Shown here: positions 22,924 to 35,700 of the stretch, piece by piece
Layout of the letters: each line of letters starts with the position of its first letter
Position numbering within the stretch: the first letter of the stretch is position 1
Origin: Yamagishiella unicocca
Taxonomy: Eukaryota; Chlorophyta; Chlorophyceae; Chlamydomonadales; Volvocaceae
DNA: 64,000 bases
NCBI GenBank assembly: GCA_003116995.1
Contig: BDSL01000124.1
Location: 62,001 to 126,000 of the forward strand
Direction: 5' to 3'
The notes under the pieces: generated by a model
Told to the model about the DNA's origin: nothing
The model's database searches: none
The model's input: only the letters and a program-made list of their open reading frames with translations
Translations under genes and position numbers: made by a program

Positions 22924-25900
22924 TCACTCTAGCATGGCGTCCTCGTCGTCGCCAACGCCGTCCGCCGCCGCGGCGCCGGCGGCGGCGGGCTCTGGGGGCC
23001 AGGGGATACCCCGCCTGTACGGCAAACAGGAACAAACACACAGACCGGGTGGGGCAGGGCAAGGCCGCACCTGGGGGCGTTGCAAACCGGCGCCGCAGAA
23101 CGCGGGTCTATGCGTCCCAAGCCCCCCCCCGGGGCCCCCAGCCTCACTGCCACCCGAACCCCGTCCCGCACCATCACCCTTCTGCTCCCACTACCGTACC
23201 CAGCTACAAATAACGTTTTGCGGCCTGTTGATCTTCCCTTTACTTTGCTAATGTGCTCCCTAGCAGAATTTCATATTCAAGCACGGACGCACCGCGCCAT
23301 CCGGTCCTCGATGGATGGCTCGGTCTGGCGGCGGCGGAGGGGGATGTGCCCGGAGGCCGCACCGCCGCGGCCGCTGCTGCCCGCCGCCTGCCCCTCCGAC
23401 GTGCCGGCGGCCCTGTGGGTCCCGGGCAGGGCGACACGGGAGGGGGCAGGGGTATGAGAGGAAACCCGGAGGGCAGGGGTATGAGAGGAAGCCCGGAGGG
23501 CAGGGATATGAGAGGAAACCCGGAGGTCAGCAATGAGAAGTAAAACCGAGTAGGAAACACGGCCGGGGCCAGGGGGCCGTCGTCCACGCCACGGTACCTA
23601 CCTGCTGGCGGGCGTCTATGCTTGCGCTCTTGCTAAAAAGGGCCCCAGGAATGGACGACCAGTAAAGTGACCGATGGAACGAGGTGGGAAAAGGTGTAGA
23701 CATTCCACTCCACTCCACTCCTGCAGGCGGTGCAAACCCCCCCAGGCCCCACAGCCCCCGCCCCCTAGCCCCCCTAGCCCCGCCCCTTAGCCCACCTGGT
23801 GTCTGCCGCCAGCCTCGAGTGGCACGCGGCAGTGAGCGCCGCTCCGATGAGGTGCCGGTGGAGCAGCCCCGCCACGTCAGCCAGGTTGGCTTCCACGGCG
23901 GCGGGGCTGCGGCGGAACGCCAGGTCAGTGAAGCCACACGCGTACAGCAGCAGCGGCTCCTGGGGGGGTGAGAGATGGGGGGTGGGGGCAAACAATCGCG
24001 GAGCGCGGGGGGGGGCAGCTGGGTTGGGTTGGGTTGGGTTGCAAGGAAGACCCGTGTACGCGAGGAAAACCGTTTAGGACAGACGTTTTGAGATGCATGC
24101 CGTTGGGGGGGGCGGTGCGATCTGCGGGCTCGTCCCCTGCCGCTCGTCGGTGGATCATCCATCAACAACAGGATGCGCTAGGTCAGGCCGGGAGTGGGAG
24201 GTGGCTGCGCGACGGCGCGTTAAGATCTTCCCCCCACCCCGCGACTGAACATCCGCCTGGTTCAGTCCGTGTGAGTTGCCTCGGTTCTAGCGCCTCGGCT
24301 CGAGCCCCGCAACCCGCACCTCCGGCGCCATGGAGTACTGCGGCTTGCGCGGCGTCGCCTCAATGTCCAGAAGCTCCGAAACCACGTCGGCGCGCTCCTG
24401 GCCCCGACCCACCATCAGCAGCACGGCGGCCATGCAGCGCACCTAGGCAGGGAGGCGAGACGGGGGTCGGGGGTTGCGAGGAAGACCGGTGGGGGTGGGG
24501 GATGGCGCCAGAGGGACGCGGACGGTGGTCGCGCCCAATAACGACGGCACTCTGCGGGCTGGGGAAGTCCCCGGAAGCTTCTAAACAGCTGCTGCTGCAG
24601 TGCTGCTGCCTCTCCTCCGCTCGCAATTCCCTCGCTTACATCGCGGCCCCTTTCCGGCACCGGCACCGGTAGGCAAACTTGCGGCAGCTGCCGCAAGCGC
24701 CGGGGACTGCCTGTCCTGGCCTGCCTCGTGTCATTGGGGTGCCCCCCACCGGTCTCACCAGCTACACTTGCCATGCCGAGTAACCGGTTCTTTTCTGTAC
24801 CCCCAGCCCTCTCTCACCTGGTGCCACAGGAACGCAGTGCCTCGCACCGTCAGCGCGAACACCTTGTGCGACTGGTCGCCAGCGGAGGTGGTGACGGGGG
24901 TGATGGTGAAGGACAGGATGCGCCGCCGGAAGCTGCGAACCTTGGGGGGCGGAGGCGGAGGCAGGCGGAGACGGGGGGAGACAGGGGGAGGCGGGGAAGC
25001 GGCGGGGGGAGGGTTGGGTGGCTGACTGGGATGGTGGAGGGGCGGTGGGGCCCCTCCACCATAAACCCTAAAACCTCACTGCACCCCAGCCGTCCATACA
25101 TGCGCCGCTTCCTGTCCTCGCGCCCCCGCCACGTCACGTCACGTCACGGCACGTCATGACACGTCATGCTGTGACACGTCATGTTGTGGCACGTCAAACG
25201 TCATGACACGTCGATGTTGTGGCACGTCACACGTCATGACACGGCACGGCACGGCACGGCACGGCACGGCACGGCGTGTCGTGATACTGATACGTCATGT
25301 TCTGCGTCACGCTACGTCCGGACACGCCACGTCACGTCACGTCACGCTACGTCACGTGCCACGCCGCGCACCGTCGAAACGTCCGGCTTGCAGAAGTTGC
25401 GGAAGTCGTGTTCCCCGACAAAGCTCGCCGCGGCGACCCGCATGGCGGCAATGTCGAGGGTGTACGACAGCGCATCGCTGGTTCCGGAGCCGTTGCCGTC
25501 GCCGGCGCCGTCCGCCGCCTCTTCTCGCGGCGCTTCCACTGCCTCTGCCTCGGCTCGCGGGCCCGCTTGCTGCCGCTGCTGCACGATGAAGTACTTGTAC
25601 TCCCGATACTGGGCGCTGAATCTGTGAGCCCCGGCGGGTGCGTGGGTGGGTCGCATATGTGGGCGGGTGCGTGGGGAACCCCCTGGGTGGCGGGGTATGC
25701 GGTTGAGATGCTGGGGTCGGGAGCTAGAGCCAGACGCGGCCCGGAGGAAGGTGTTCAGGGTGTAGGGTTCTGGGCCTCGCGCTTCCCTCCATTGCGTCCC
25801 TCCTCCACATACGGTGTCCTACCCTCTCGTGTCCAGCCCTCAGCCCCACCTGGCGTTGAAATCCTCCGGTGCTGCCGTCCAGCCCAGCACGCGCACCTCC

Positions 25901-28523
25901 ACCGGCAGAGCCTTGTTTATGAGGCGGGGGTAGTCGAACTCGTGCTCCAGGGGGGCCTCCGGCTCGTCCACGCGGGCACTGGAGCGCAGCCGGAGGGCCA
26001 CGACCTGACACGGAGAGGATGGGGGCAGCGGGTTGGGGGACCGGGGGGGTTGGGGGCGGGTGGATGGGTTACAAGAAAAACCGTGCTCCGAGACCGGAGG
26101 CGACATTAAGAACTACCTGGAGAAGCTGAGGATGTGGGGGCACCGGGGCACCGGGGCACCGGGGCAGGCGCATCGGGCTAGTGTGCCTGGGCAGTTGGCA
26201 GTTGGCAGACGATGGAGGCAGCTCCAAAGGCAGCTCCAACCCGCCACCAACGAACCAGCTTCGCCCCGTTCGCAAGCCCGCAATCCGCATCCAACCCCGC
26301 CCTACCTGCCCCAATCTCCGCCCCCCAGCCCTACCTGCCCCAGCGCGCTGACTCCCCGGTCGGTGCGGCCGCACCTCGAGTACTGCAGCTCCGAGATGGG
26401 GGTGCAGGCGGCGTCAGGGATGAGCTTCACCTTGCGCAGCGCCGTGAATAGGGCGCCCTGGGGGGGGAGGGAGTTGATGGGAGGGTTGGGTGGGTTGGGT
26501 GGGTTGGGAGGCGGGAGGCGGGAGGGGGTGTGTGGAGCTGGTTTAAGGGGAGCGGCGGCTGGGGGCACGGGTTGCGTTGCGAGGGGCTGCGGCCAGCTGG
26601 GAGCAGTCGATATAGGGCCCAGGCCCAGAGGCTCGTCTCGGCCGCTGGGAGGACGGCAGACCAGTCCCCTTGCATCCTCCAATCCCAAAACACAAGGGAG
26701 CAACAGCCCCCCACCGCCACCACCGCCGGGCCAGAATGCCATAAGGGTAGCACCCACGCCCCGCCATCACCCCTTTGAGTGTCGGGCCATGGGATTGCTC
26801 GCCATTCCCCCCCCCCACGCACACATACACATGGTGTTTTCCCCACCCCCCGCACCTCAATGGTGTTCTCCGTGTTGTCCTGCCGCGCGAAGCCCTGGAA
26901 GGCCCACCCCACATACATGAGCTCCAGAGCCACGAAGCGGGTGCGGTAGCGGCTGAAGTCGAACTCACGGGGGGCTGTTGGGGGAGAGGGCGAGGCAGGA
27001 TGGGTGGTTTCGGAGGTTGGCTGCTGGCGTGCCAGAAGTGAAGCGCCACCTCCCAACTGCTGGTGCGTTTCGTCGGGGGGGGGGGGGTACAGAAAAGGAC
27101 CGGTTACTCGACATGGGAAGTGTAGCTGGTGCATGTTTCCGGGGTTTCGAGGAAGACCCATGGATGCGAGAAAAATCCGTTTAGGAAAGGCGTTTCGAGA
27201 TGCATGCTGGAGAACTGGGGCGAGGAGACGAAAGACGAAGGTGGCATGTCGGCCTTCGTGGGGGGAAGGGCGCAAGGTGTCGCTGGTGACCGGGGAAGGG
27301 TGAGAGGCAGGCGGCGCTGCACTCGTGCTTCTTGTTACTCTTGGTGCACGGCGGGAGAGCTGTGCCCCCTGGTCGCCATCGGAGGGACCCCGCTGATGCA
27401 CCCCCAGCCCGCCATCGGTTTGTCGGCCGTGGATTCGTGGATTCGTGGATTCTCTTATGAACCCCCAGCCCTGACGTCGGCCACCTCCCTGCAGCCCTCC
27501 TCCCACACCACCCCGGGCCTGCGATACCGGCTTCGCGGAAGTCTCCTACACCTCCACAGTCCCCAACACCGCCGATCGGCGCCGGGCGTGTATTCTCGTA
27601 CATCTCCCGGAGACACCTCGCCCTGCCCCACCTCGCCCTGCCCCCCCTCGCCCTGCCCCCCTCGCCCTGCCCCCCCTCGCCCTGCCCCCGATGGGCCATG
27701 CCCTCACACTAGGCCTTGATCCCGCGCTGCCATGCCCTACTTTGCCCCCCTCCCCCGCGCCGCCCCCCACCCCGTCCACCCTCCTCCGCTTCCTATGTCG
27801 TGTAACTGTGTCTTCTCGCGCACCCCCCCCCCCAGCCCCACCAGCCCCACCAGTAACCTGTCCTTTCCTGTAACACCCCAGCCCCACCTCTCCGCTGCTT
27901 CTTCGCCGGGTGGCCACCCGCCGCTCCGTCAGCGCCCTCCGTCACGTCGCCGACGGTGGCAGTAGCACCAGCAGTGGCAGCAGCCTCTGGAGCTGTAGCA
28001 GCGGCAGCAGCAGCAGCGGCGGCGGTCGAAGTGCCCGCGGGTCCGTCCGCAGCTGTCAGAGGGGGGTCAGCGCGGGTTTGGATTCGGATTCAGCTTCGAG
28101 GGCGTGGATTTGAGGACACTGAGGATTGGATGGGGGATAATATGATTCATGGTGCAGATCAACGGCAGTGCACGGCACGGCAACGCAGTCCCCGACCTCC
28201 TTACGGGCAACCAGCCGGAGTCTGAGGAGCCGCTGTGCCGGATGACAAGGGGCCCCTCTAGGGCACTGCACGCATCCACAGCTACGGCGCAGTGCCATGA
28301 GTTCAAGTCCCTCGCTCCCTTTTGTGCTAACACCCACCCCCAACAACGGTGCTTTCTGAACCTCACCAGCCGTATTGCACGCAAGCCGCATCTGACCCGC
28401 CAGGGCCACCAGCTGATCCGCCACGTCGTTCAGGGGCAGGCTGTCATCGGCGGCCGCCCGCTGCGCCAGGCCCTGCAGCCGCTGCACGAGCTCCGCACGG
28501 CTCGAGAGCCCCGCGTCCTCCAT
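22924..28523 (-). CDS. PUS3: tRNA pseudouridine(38/39) synthase, PUS3/DEG1 type (TruA family), 12 exons
   Basis: Isomerises uridine to pseudouridine at positions 38/39 of the tRNA anticodon stem-loop. Exons in gene order: 28367-28523, 27888-28052, 26856-26974, 26335-26457, 25850-26004, 25372-25621, 24818-24940, 24320-24442, 23796-23959, 23602-23632, 23293-23387, 22924-23014; all phases join, 531 aa. Landmarks: KKQRRAPREFDFSRYRTRF and MYVGWAFQGFARQ at the domain start; SRCGRTDRGVSALGQ with catalytic Asp180; EDFNARFSAQYREYKYF; HDFRNFCKPD; FRRRILSFTITP; and RGTAFLWHQVRCMAAVL, the final conserved block. The region before the domain is an Ala-rich linker and the C-terminus is acidic. One exon is only 31 bases. 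The acceptor at 23387 was chosen to keep phase; another AG lies 26 bases upstream in gene sense but is out of phase. Several introns carry dispersed repeats. Very confident of family. Confidence 0.93.
23443..23560 (+). repeat. 28-bp tandem repeat (3 copies) merging into dispersed element family C, PUS3 intron
   Basis: TATGAGAGGAA recurs at 23451, 23479 and 23507 with a 28-bp period. The last copy runs into AGTAAAACCGAGTAGGAAA, matching the family C copies at 6656-6715 and 41349-41407. Confidence 0.7.
24039..24102 (+). repeat. Dispersed intronic element, family A, copy in a PUS3 intron
   Basis: Shares AAGGAAGACCCGTG, then GAGGAAAACCGTTTAGGACA and ACGTTTTGAGATGCATGC, with copies at 27141-27241, 33046-33149 and 41611-41671 (reverse). 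The shared order of blocks indicates a common origin. Confidence 0.75.
24757..24806 (-). repeat. Dispersed intronic element, family B, copy near a PUS3 5' splice site
   Basis: The reverse complement reads GGGGGTACAGAAAAGAACCG then GTTACTCGGCATGGCAAGTG, almost the same as the direct copy at 27083-27133 in another PUS3 intron. Confidence 0.75.
25131..25365. repeat. CACGT-type simple repeat in a PUS3 intron
   Basis: Long impure tract of CACGTCA, CATGACA and GGCAC units. It lies directly beside the 5' splice site of the exon at 25372-25621. Confidence 0.8.
27083..27241 (+). repeat. Adjacent family B and family A elements in PUS3 intron 2
   Basis: Family B (GTACAGAAAAGGACCGGTTA, then CTCGACATGGGAAGTGTAGC) at 27088-27133 is followed at 27141-27241 by the longest family A copy seen here, which ends with CTGGAGAACTGGGG and GACGAAAGACGAAGG. 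Confidence 0.75.
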
Positions 28524-29743
28524 AATTGGAACCCAGAAAGCCTAGGGCCTGAACCAGATGGCGCAGGACTGCTGGCTGCTGCTGCGGTCGACCAATGGTG
28601 CGCCGTAAAGCGCCGCAGAATGAAACGACGTGCGGCAGCGCTCGTGTATGCGACCTAGAACTGCGTTTTTATCGCTTGTTTAAAAGTAAATTCATTTGCA
28701 CCTGTGGCTCGCTGGTTCATGCTTGCACTTCGATCCGGGTTGCAAGTACAACATCGACAGCCGGGCCCAGGTGCTCCAATGCAGCTGCGTTGTCGCTATG
28801 CCATACCAAATGTGAGTTTTGCTGATAGCAATGCATGGTATATTTACTGCAGCTGATCCTTCCCTGCAGGGCCTGACGTACGGGCAGTGCTGTAACAGGC
28901 AAGCAGTTTGTCATGCACCGGTATAACATGCGGTGCCAACTGAAGGGCCGGGGTCCACCTGGCGGGCCCAGAACGACGACCGATGTACCCCACCGCACTG
29001 TTGGTTCATCTCGGGAGGAGCAGCGCACGACAAGCGAGGCCACCACGCCTGACCGACGCATCACGACCCTTCGGAACAGTTTACAGAGATGCAGGCGCCG
29101 ACGTAGCGCAATCCTCGTGAAACGCCGCACGCGGGCAGCGCCCCAATCGCACTCCCAAGCCACCCGCGTCGACTCACGCGGACACGTTACTGCTACGACG
29201 AGGAGACCCTGCGCCTTTTCAGCGCCGTGGTCAGGCGGTGTCGAACCGCGACACGCGTGTCCTCAATACACATGGCACGGCCTCTTCCCCTTCCCCCCCT
29301 TGCGTATGGGGATCGCTCATCCCACGCGCATATTACATGACGTTTCGGTATCGGTACTGCCTTTCTTGCAAAGCTCGCCGCTCGTACAACGGCCCCACAT
29401 CGCGCGTCCGGCCCTCCCCGGCTGCTGAATCACAACATGCCCATCCGCTTTGGTAGGGGGGACGAGCACACCGCGTGCAACAAGCCGGCGGGCGCATAGC
29501 AAGTGGCTTAAGAAGCATGCGCACCACCGCACCTCAATGCATGGCAATACTTCCTCAAGCGTCCTCAGTCCGCCAAAGGATGCACGTGCGAGCGAATGAC
29601 GAGGAGCCAAGACCGCGCACCACGAGCAGCACCGCACACCCCTACCCACTCGCCCAGCCATGGAGAATCCCTCCCCCCCCCCGAGTCCCACCCCTGGAGT
29701 CCCACCCCTGGAGTCCCACCCCTGGAGTCCCACCCCTGGAGTC
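28524..29743. other. Intergenic region with PUS3 upstream sequence and F-box gene 3' region
   Basis: No supported gene. Several short frames are present but match nothing I know. A 14-bp repeat (GGAGTCCCACCCCT, about 4 copies) at 29691-29745 ends at the F-box stop codon. TTACA at 29333-29337 is a possible poly(A) signal for the F-box gene. Confidence 0.45.
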
Positions 29744-32700
29744 CTACCCCTCACTCGCCCACGCGATGCTCATCGCCCTGGCGCCCGTCGCCCTCCTCGC
29801 CCCCACCACCTCCCGCAGCCCCACTCCGCCGCACCCCGCCACCCCCAGCACCTGCAGCCCCGACAAGCCACGGATCAGCCGGTGCAGCAGCCACTCGTCC
29901 AGCCCCGGCTGCCGCCGCACCATCAGACGCTGGGTCGTCAAGGCGGCGGCGGCGGCGCCGCCGCCGCCTGCCTGCCGCAGCGGCGCCGCTCTGGCTCCCG
30001 CAACGTACGACGGCGATGACGCTGAGTACGACGGCGATGATGCTGAGTACGACGGTGATGGCGCTGACGTGGCGCGGCAGTTTGACGCCACCGCTGTCGC
30101 GGCGGCGGAGGCCGCGGCCTTGCCCACAAAGGCCAGGGAGCGCAGCAGCCCCGGGTCGCCGCCCGCCAGCACCAGGGTGCGGCAGCAGCGCAGCAGCAGC
30201 GCCGCCAGACGCTGGGACGGGTTGTCCCAGGAGCGTGACGTCAGCAATGACGTCAGCAGCGCGGGCCTGGCGTCGTCGTCGTCGTCGTCCTCGCCGCCGC
30301 CGCCGCCGGGGCTGCACTCGGGCTGGCCGGTGCCGTCCACCTCACCCTCCTGCGCGATCCCGCAGCCGGGGACGCCGGCTCCGGAACCACCGCAGTGCCG
30401 TACACGTCCTCTCCCGGTGACGCGGGGAGCGGCGGCAGCGGCAGCGGCAGCGGCAGCCGCAGCAGAGGGCTCGGCGTTGAGGACCTGCCACTCCTCCTCC
30501 TCCGCCCCCTCCTCCTCATCCGTTCCGACCCCGCCTTCGCTGCCGCCCGCCGGCTCGTCCTCCTCCTCCTCTTCCATTTCCTCCTCCTCTTCCTCTTCCT
30601 CCTGTTATCACAGCGCACGCAGCATGTACCAACGTGCAGGTCACCAAGCGCCCGCCTGTCTTTGCTCACATGCAGTAAGCAGCGCGCCCGTCCAATGCGT
30701 AATTCGCTTTAGAGGTACACCGATGCATGGCCCGCCACGTGGCCGTGGGCTTCCAGCTAGTTGGCACTTGGCGCGGCAGGCGGGACTTCGGCAGCGCGGG
30801 ATTCCCAGCCGAGTACCCGTAAGCCGTTCCTCTACACGGACGACATGACCGGAAACACGCCACCCCCGGTACCTCCAAACACATCAAGCGATGAAGGTGG
30901 TAGCTTCTAGGAGGGTTTCCTTGACCTGGCACGAACACGAACACGCCACGTGCTACCTCTCCTCCCCCCCGCCCCCAAGCGTGTGCAACCCCTCCTTTCC
31001 CCCCGCCCCCAAGCGTGTGCAACCTCTCCCTTCCCCCCGCCCCCAAGCGTGTGCAACCTCTCCCTCCCCCCCGCCCCCAAGCGTGTGCAACCCCTCCCTC
31101 CCCCCCGCCGCCAACGCTGAGCCCTCCCTCACCTGCGCAACCTCCTGCGGACGTCCCCTGGAGGGCTTCTCCGGCGCCCCCACGTCGTGCAGCTCCAGCA
31201 GCACCAGGGGCAGCTGAAGGGGATTGGGGTGCCGCGTGCGTGGGAGTTGAGGAGAGCCACGTGGGAGTTGAGGAGAGCCACGTGGGAGTTGAGGAGAGCC
31301 ACGTGGGAGTTGAGGAGAGCCACGTGGGAGTTGAGGAGAGCCACGTGGGAGTTGAGGAGAGCCACGTGGGAGTTGAGGAGAGCCACGTGGGCTGAGTGGT
31401 GAGTGGTGCGTGGTGCAGGCAGGGGAGCGCAGGGTAGGGTTACGGGGGAAGGAGCATGTTGTGTGTATGTAGGGCCCAGCTGGTGTCCTCCTTGCGGGAG
31501 CCGAAGCCGGCTTTCGGGGCGACCAGCGGGCGGTTGGGGGTAACGACGCAACAAACGGCCGCGTGGTGCGCGATCGGCTGTCCACCGAAGCCCTGGCCTC
31601 TCATGGTGCTGCCCTGCCGGTGAAGCGGTCCGGACGGCGCGCCTCGGGGACACCCGGAACGTACACACGAATACACAGCCGCATACACAGCCGCAGCATC
31701 GCGGCACCTCCGGCTGCGCCACGCAACGCCCAGTACCCTCTGCTTCCATCCAGTAAACAAACACAACAGCACGGGTCGCCTCTCGCCCGACAGGCTCAGT
31801 CCCCCCTCCCACCTGCAGCCGATCCGCAACCAGCCTCAGCAGCTGCAGCACCTGGTCCGGGCTGCGGCAGCGCCACAGCCTCAGCCGCTGCATGGTGGGC
31901 AGCGCCGCCGCCTGAGACAGCAGCCCCTCCGCCGCCGCCGCCGCCGCGGCAGCCGCCGCCGCCCTGCCGGCGTCGCTGCCTTGCCGCGTCGATTTGCGGT
32001 CGTACATGAGACACAGCTCCCGTAGGCTCACCGCTGGCGCATCCCGGTGGCTGTAGCGCTGGCTGGAGTCGGTGCCCCGAGGGACTCCCGCTACAGCCGC
32101 TGCAGCCGCGACCTGACCGCCTGGATGGTGCTGCGGGTGCTGCTGGTGCTGCTGATGTGCGTGTAGGTTTGGGGGAGCGGGAGCCCACACGTCTGGCTGC
32201 ACCGCATTCGGGCCTCCGCCGGCTGGCCCCCCGGCTGCCCCCGCCAGCTGCGCCAGCTGGTGCTGCACCAGCTCCTGCCACAACGGCTGCGGCTGCGGGT
32301 GCGCCGCCGCCGGCGCCGCTGCGCCAGGCGCCGCCGCCGGCGGCGCCGGCGGCGCTGCCTGCGGCATCAGCCACAGGGGCGCCTGCAGCGCCTGCACCCG
32401 CACGCCCAGGGCCGACAGCGCCGGCAGCGCGGGCAGCAGGCCCACGTGGGGGGACACGTCCATGACGTGGCTCACCACAAGGCGCTCCAGACCCGGCTGG
32501 GCGCCGCCGCCACCGCCGCCGTCTGCGGCTGGCTCACCGTCAAGGACCAGTCCGAAAACCTGCGGAGGGAGTTTCGAGGAAGACCCGCGGATGCGAGAAA
32601 AACCATTTCGAAAAGGAGGAAGAGGGGCGGGGTCATGTCGGTCACGGAGGAGGAAAAGGAAGAGGAGGAGGAGGAGGAGGAGGAGGGGGTCAGGCCGGAA

Positions 32701-35700
32701 CAGAGGCGGAGGGTGTGAGGGGCTGCATTACGGTGGCGGCGATGCAAAAGGACAACTCCGCTCGAGCTGACAGCGACTAGCAGAATGCAGGGATGGCTGT
32801 AGCGGGCTCTTTGAAGGATGCCGAGCCGGGCTCGCCCGCTCGCGCCGTCCCACTTGGGTTTGCCGCAGCAGCGGCAGCTCGAGTCGAAACCCAGTCACCA
32901 CATCCGAGCCCACGGCCCATCCCCCACCCTGGAGCGTCAAACCCATCCAATCCGCATCCGGGCCCACGGCCCCGTTCCCTCCCTGGAGGTAAGGTGCACG
33001 CACCAGCAGGGTACGCAGGGCTCGTAGCCGGGCCAGGGCCTGCGGGGGGGGGTCGAGGAAGACCCGTGGGTGTCAGGAAAAAGCGTTTAGAACAGACGTT
33101 TTGAGATGCATGCTGGAGAATTGGGTTGAGGATACGAAAGACGAAGGGGGGAGGGGTAAGCGGGAGGTCAGGCGAGCGTGGGTAGCTGAGCGGGTGGTCC
33201 TCGGAATGCGAGGTCGACGCGCTTCGGGAGTAAGGCCCAGCCAGATGCGACACACGCAGGCCGGCGGTGCGTACTGTGCACCAAATGGTGGGGTGTGTGT
33301 GCGTGTGTGTGGGTTCGAGGGAAACCCGTGTGTGGGGGGGGGGGGTTGCGTACAGCCGCCCAGCCCTGCTATCTGCTGCTCTTTCGTCGTACTACCCAAC
33401 ATGGCGACCTTAGCTCCTCTGGCTCGGCATGTGCCGCTCCCCTCGCGTACGAGCGTATCTGGCAACATTAACATCCAACACACGCACTCCGCCGCACCTG
33501 CATGTCCCGGTCCCTGAGAGTGCTCGCCGGCAGGGCCAGCTGCTCCAGTGAGCGCAGCTCCTGCGGGAACGACAGGGCGGGGAAGGGCAGTTGGGGGTTG
33601 CGTACGGCGCAATGCAATGCGATGGGCAGACAGCCAGACGTCTTCCTGCATGTCAATGCGGGAAACGCCGGTTGGAGTCGGGAGGGGGCTGTAATGAACC
33701 CCAGCTCAACGCAATGCCAACACAACACAACACGCGATTCAGTTTTTAACGACCTTCACCCCACGGCACGGCAACTCTTCCACTCGCTTTGGTGGTTTGG
33801 GTGCGTGCGATCAGGTGCTTCCAGTCGTACCCAACACAACGTACGGCAGCACAGACCTGCAGTGCTGCCAGGGCGGGTCCGGGCTCCGTGCTGCCGGGCA
33901 GCCGCAGCGTTAGTTGGCGCAGCCCCTGGAGCGATGACAGCGACTCGAACCTGAATGGGGCACCGGGGGGCTATGAGAGGTTACCCGAAACCGGATCCAT
34001 CCAGGGCTTCCTGGTGCCGCCCCCGCTGGCCTGTCCCCCAACCCCTCTCCGCCCTGGCCCCGAGCCCGAAGCAGCTCCCGCACCCGCACCTGAAGGTCGC
34101 CCACGAGGGCACGGCAGCCAGCTCCACCGGCAGCCTCCGCAGCCCCGTCACTCCGCGGAAGGCCTGTAGGGTACTGGGGCCGGGTAGCGGCAAGGGGGGC
34201 CCCTCCAGCTCCAACCGTACCTTTGGGGCGGCGGGGGTTCGAGGAAGACCCGTGGGTGCGGGGGGGGGGGGATTTGATAAGAAAAATCCGCGAATCCACG
34301 GGGGGGTTTGATAAGAGAATCCACGGGGGGGGGTACAGGAAAGAATCGGTTACTCGGGGCGGAGTGGGGGCCCCAGAAGACCCGGCAACACCACATAGGC
34401 GCGGGGGGAGGTGAGGGCAGCGGAGTGAATGGATTGGTGATCCGGCGGCAGTTGGGGCCACGTTTGTGCCCCCTGGCCCGGGTACCCGCCGCCTCTGGCC
34501 CCTTTCGGTGGGCGCTGATCGAACCCACACTAACACAAACACACGCCTCTGCGGGGTCCTTACCCGGGGCCTGACGCGTGAGGGGTCCCAACTCCCTCCC
34601 TTCATCCCCGCCCCTTTCCCCACCGTGGCCTCCCCGTCCCCCTACCCTCCCCGTCCCCCTGCCCTCCCCGTCCCCCTACCCTCCCCGTCCCCCTACCCTC
34701 CCCGTCCCCCTACCCTCCCCGTCCCCCTGCCCTCCCCGTCGTCCCCTGCCCCCTCCCCTCCCCACCGTGAGCCGCCCGCCCACCTGCGGCGCCCTCCTCG
34801 CAATCCACCTGACCGCCCACATCACCTCCTGCCAGCTGGGCAGCTGCCAGGGAGGCGGCCACACACTGGCCAGCGGCAGCACCCGCCAGTCCACCCGCAG
34901 ACAAATGCACGCACCGGCAGCTCCGCCGGGGCCGCCGTACGTACGGCCACCGCCGCCGGGAGCGGTGCGGCCGTACGCGCCGGCTGCTCCCGCTGCAGCC
35001 CCCGGCGCCGCCGCCCCGCTGCGGCCCGGCAGCGCGGCCGCCAGGGCCTTCCAGTCCCGCCGCGTGAAGCAACACCCCGGACGGCGCCACCTGCACGGGA
35101 GACACATGCACACGCACACAGGCACATAGATGATGTAAAACGCACACACACGCGCGCGCACACATGCACCGTGCGACGCTTGTTCAGGACTCCGACGGAC
35201 TCCCCGTCCTTGGGTGTGTGGGTTTAGGCTCGTCATCCGGGGTCCTCCCCCCTGCCCCCACGTGCGCACCCACATCCCCTGCCCACCACACATCCCCTGC
35301 CCACCACGCATCCCTGACCCCCAGCTCCCCCCGCACCACCTGCTGAGGTCCAGCAGGTCCAACGCCGGCAGCGCCGCCAGCGTACCGGACTCAAGCAGCG
35401 CCAGCAGCTGTGCAGGGCCCGCAGGTGATACCACGCCGGCGGCGGCTCCCGACGCGGCCCACTGCCCGCCGCCGGCGCCGGCCGCTGACGCGGCCGCCGG
35501 CGCCGGCGGCGGCGCCGCCGCCGCCGGCCCCGTCAGCTGCAGCTCCCTCAGCTGCGGGAATAGCACGTGTAGGGGCGCCACGGCGAAGCGTCGCAGTCCG
35601 CGGCCGTCCAGCAGCAGGCGGGTGGTGGCGCCGCTGACGCACATACGGGTGCGGCGGCAGGTGGCCCGGAGGGCCTTACGGCTGACGGCGTCCAGGCGGC

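Noticed and set aside
28717..29163. 148-codon - strand open frame upstream of the F-box gene end
   Set aside because: No recognised domain, no supporting splice partners and no start context; kept as intergenic.
29475..30848. 457-codon + strand open frame
   Set aside because: Antisense shadow of the last exon of the F-box gene, which has a phase-consistent acceptor and Leu-rich segments.
31129..32478. Single 449-codon exon for the F-box gene across 31129-32478
   Set aside because: The right part is coding, but the left part runs through the 21-bp repeat and lacks LRR character; a donor at 31811-31812 and the exon at 31133-31213 explain it better.
24039..33149. Short similar peptides in several frames (such as MHLKTSVLN and FLASTGLPR)
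   Set aside because: They are translations of the family A intronic element, not a protein family.
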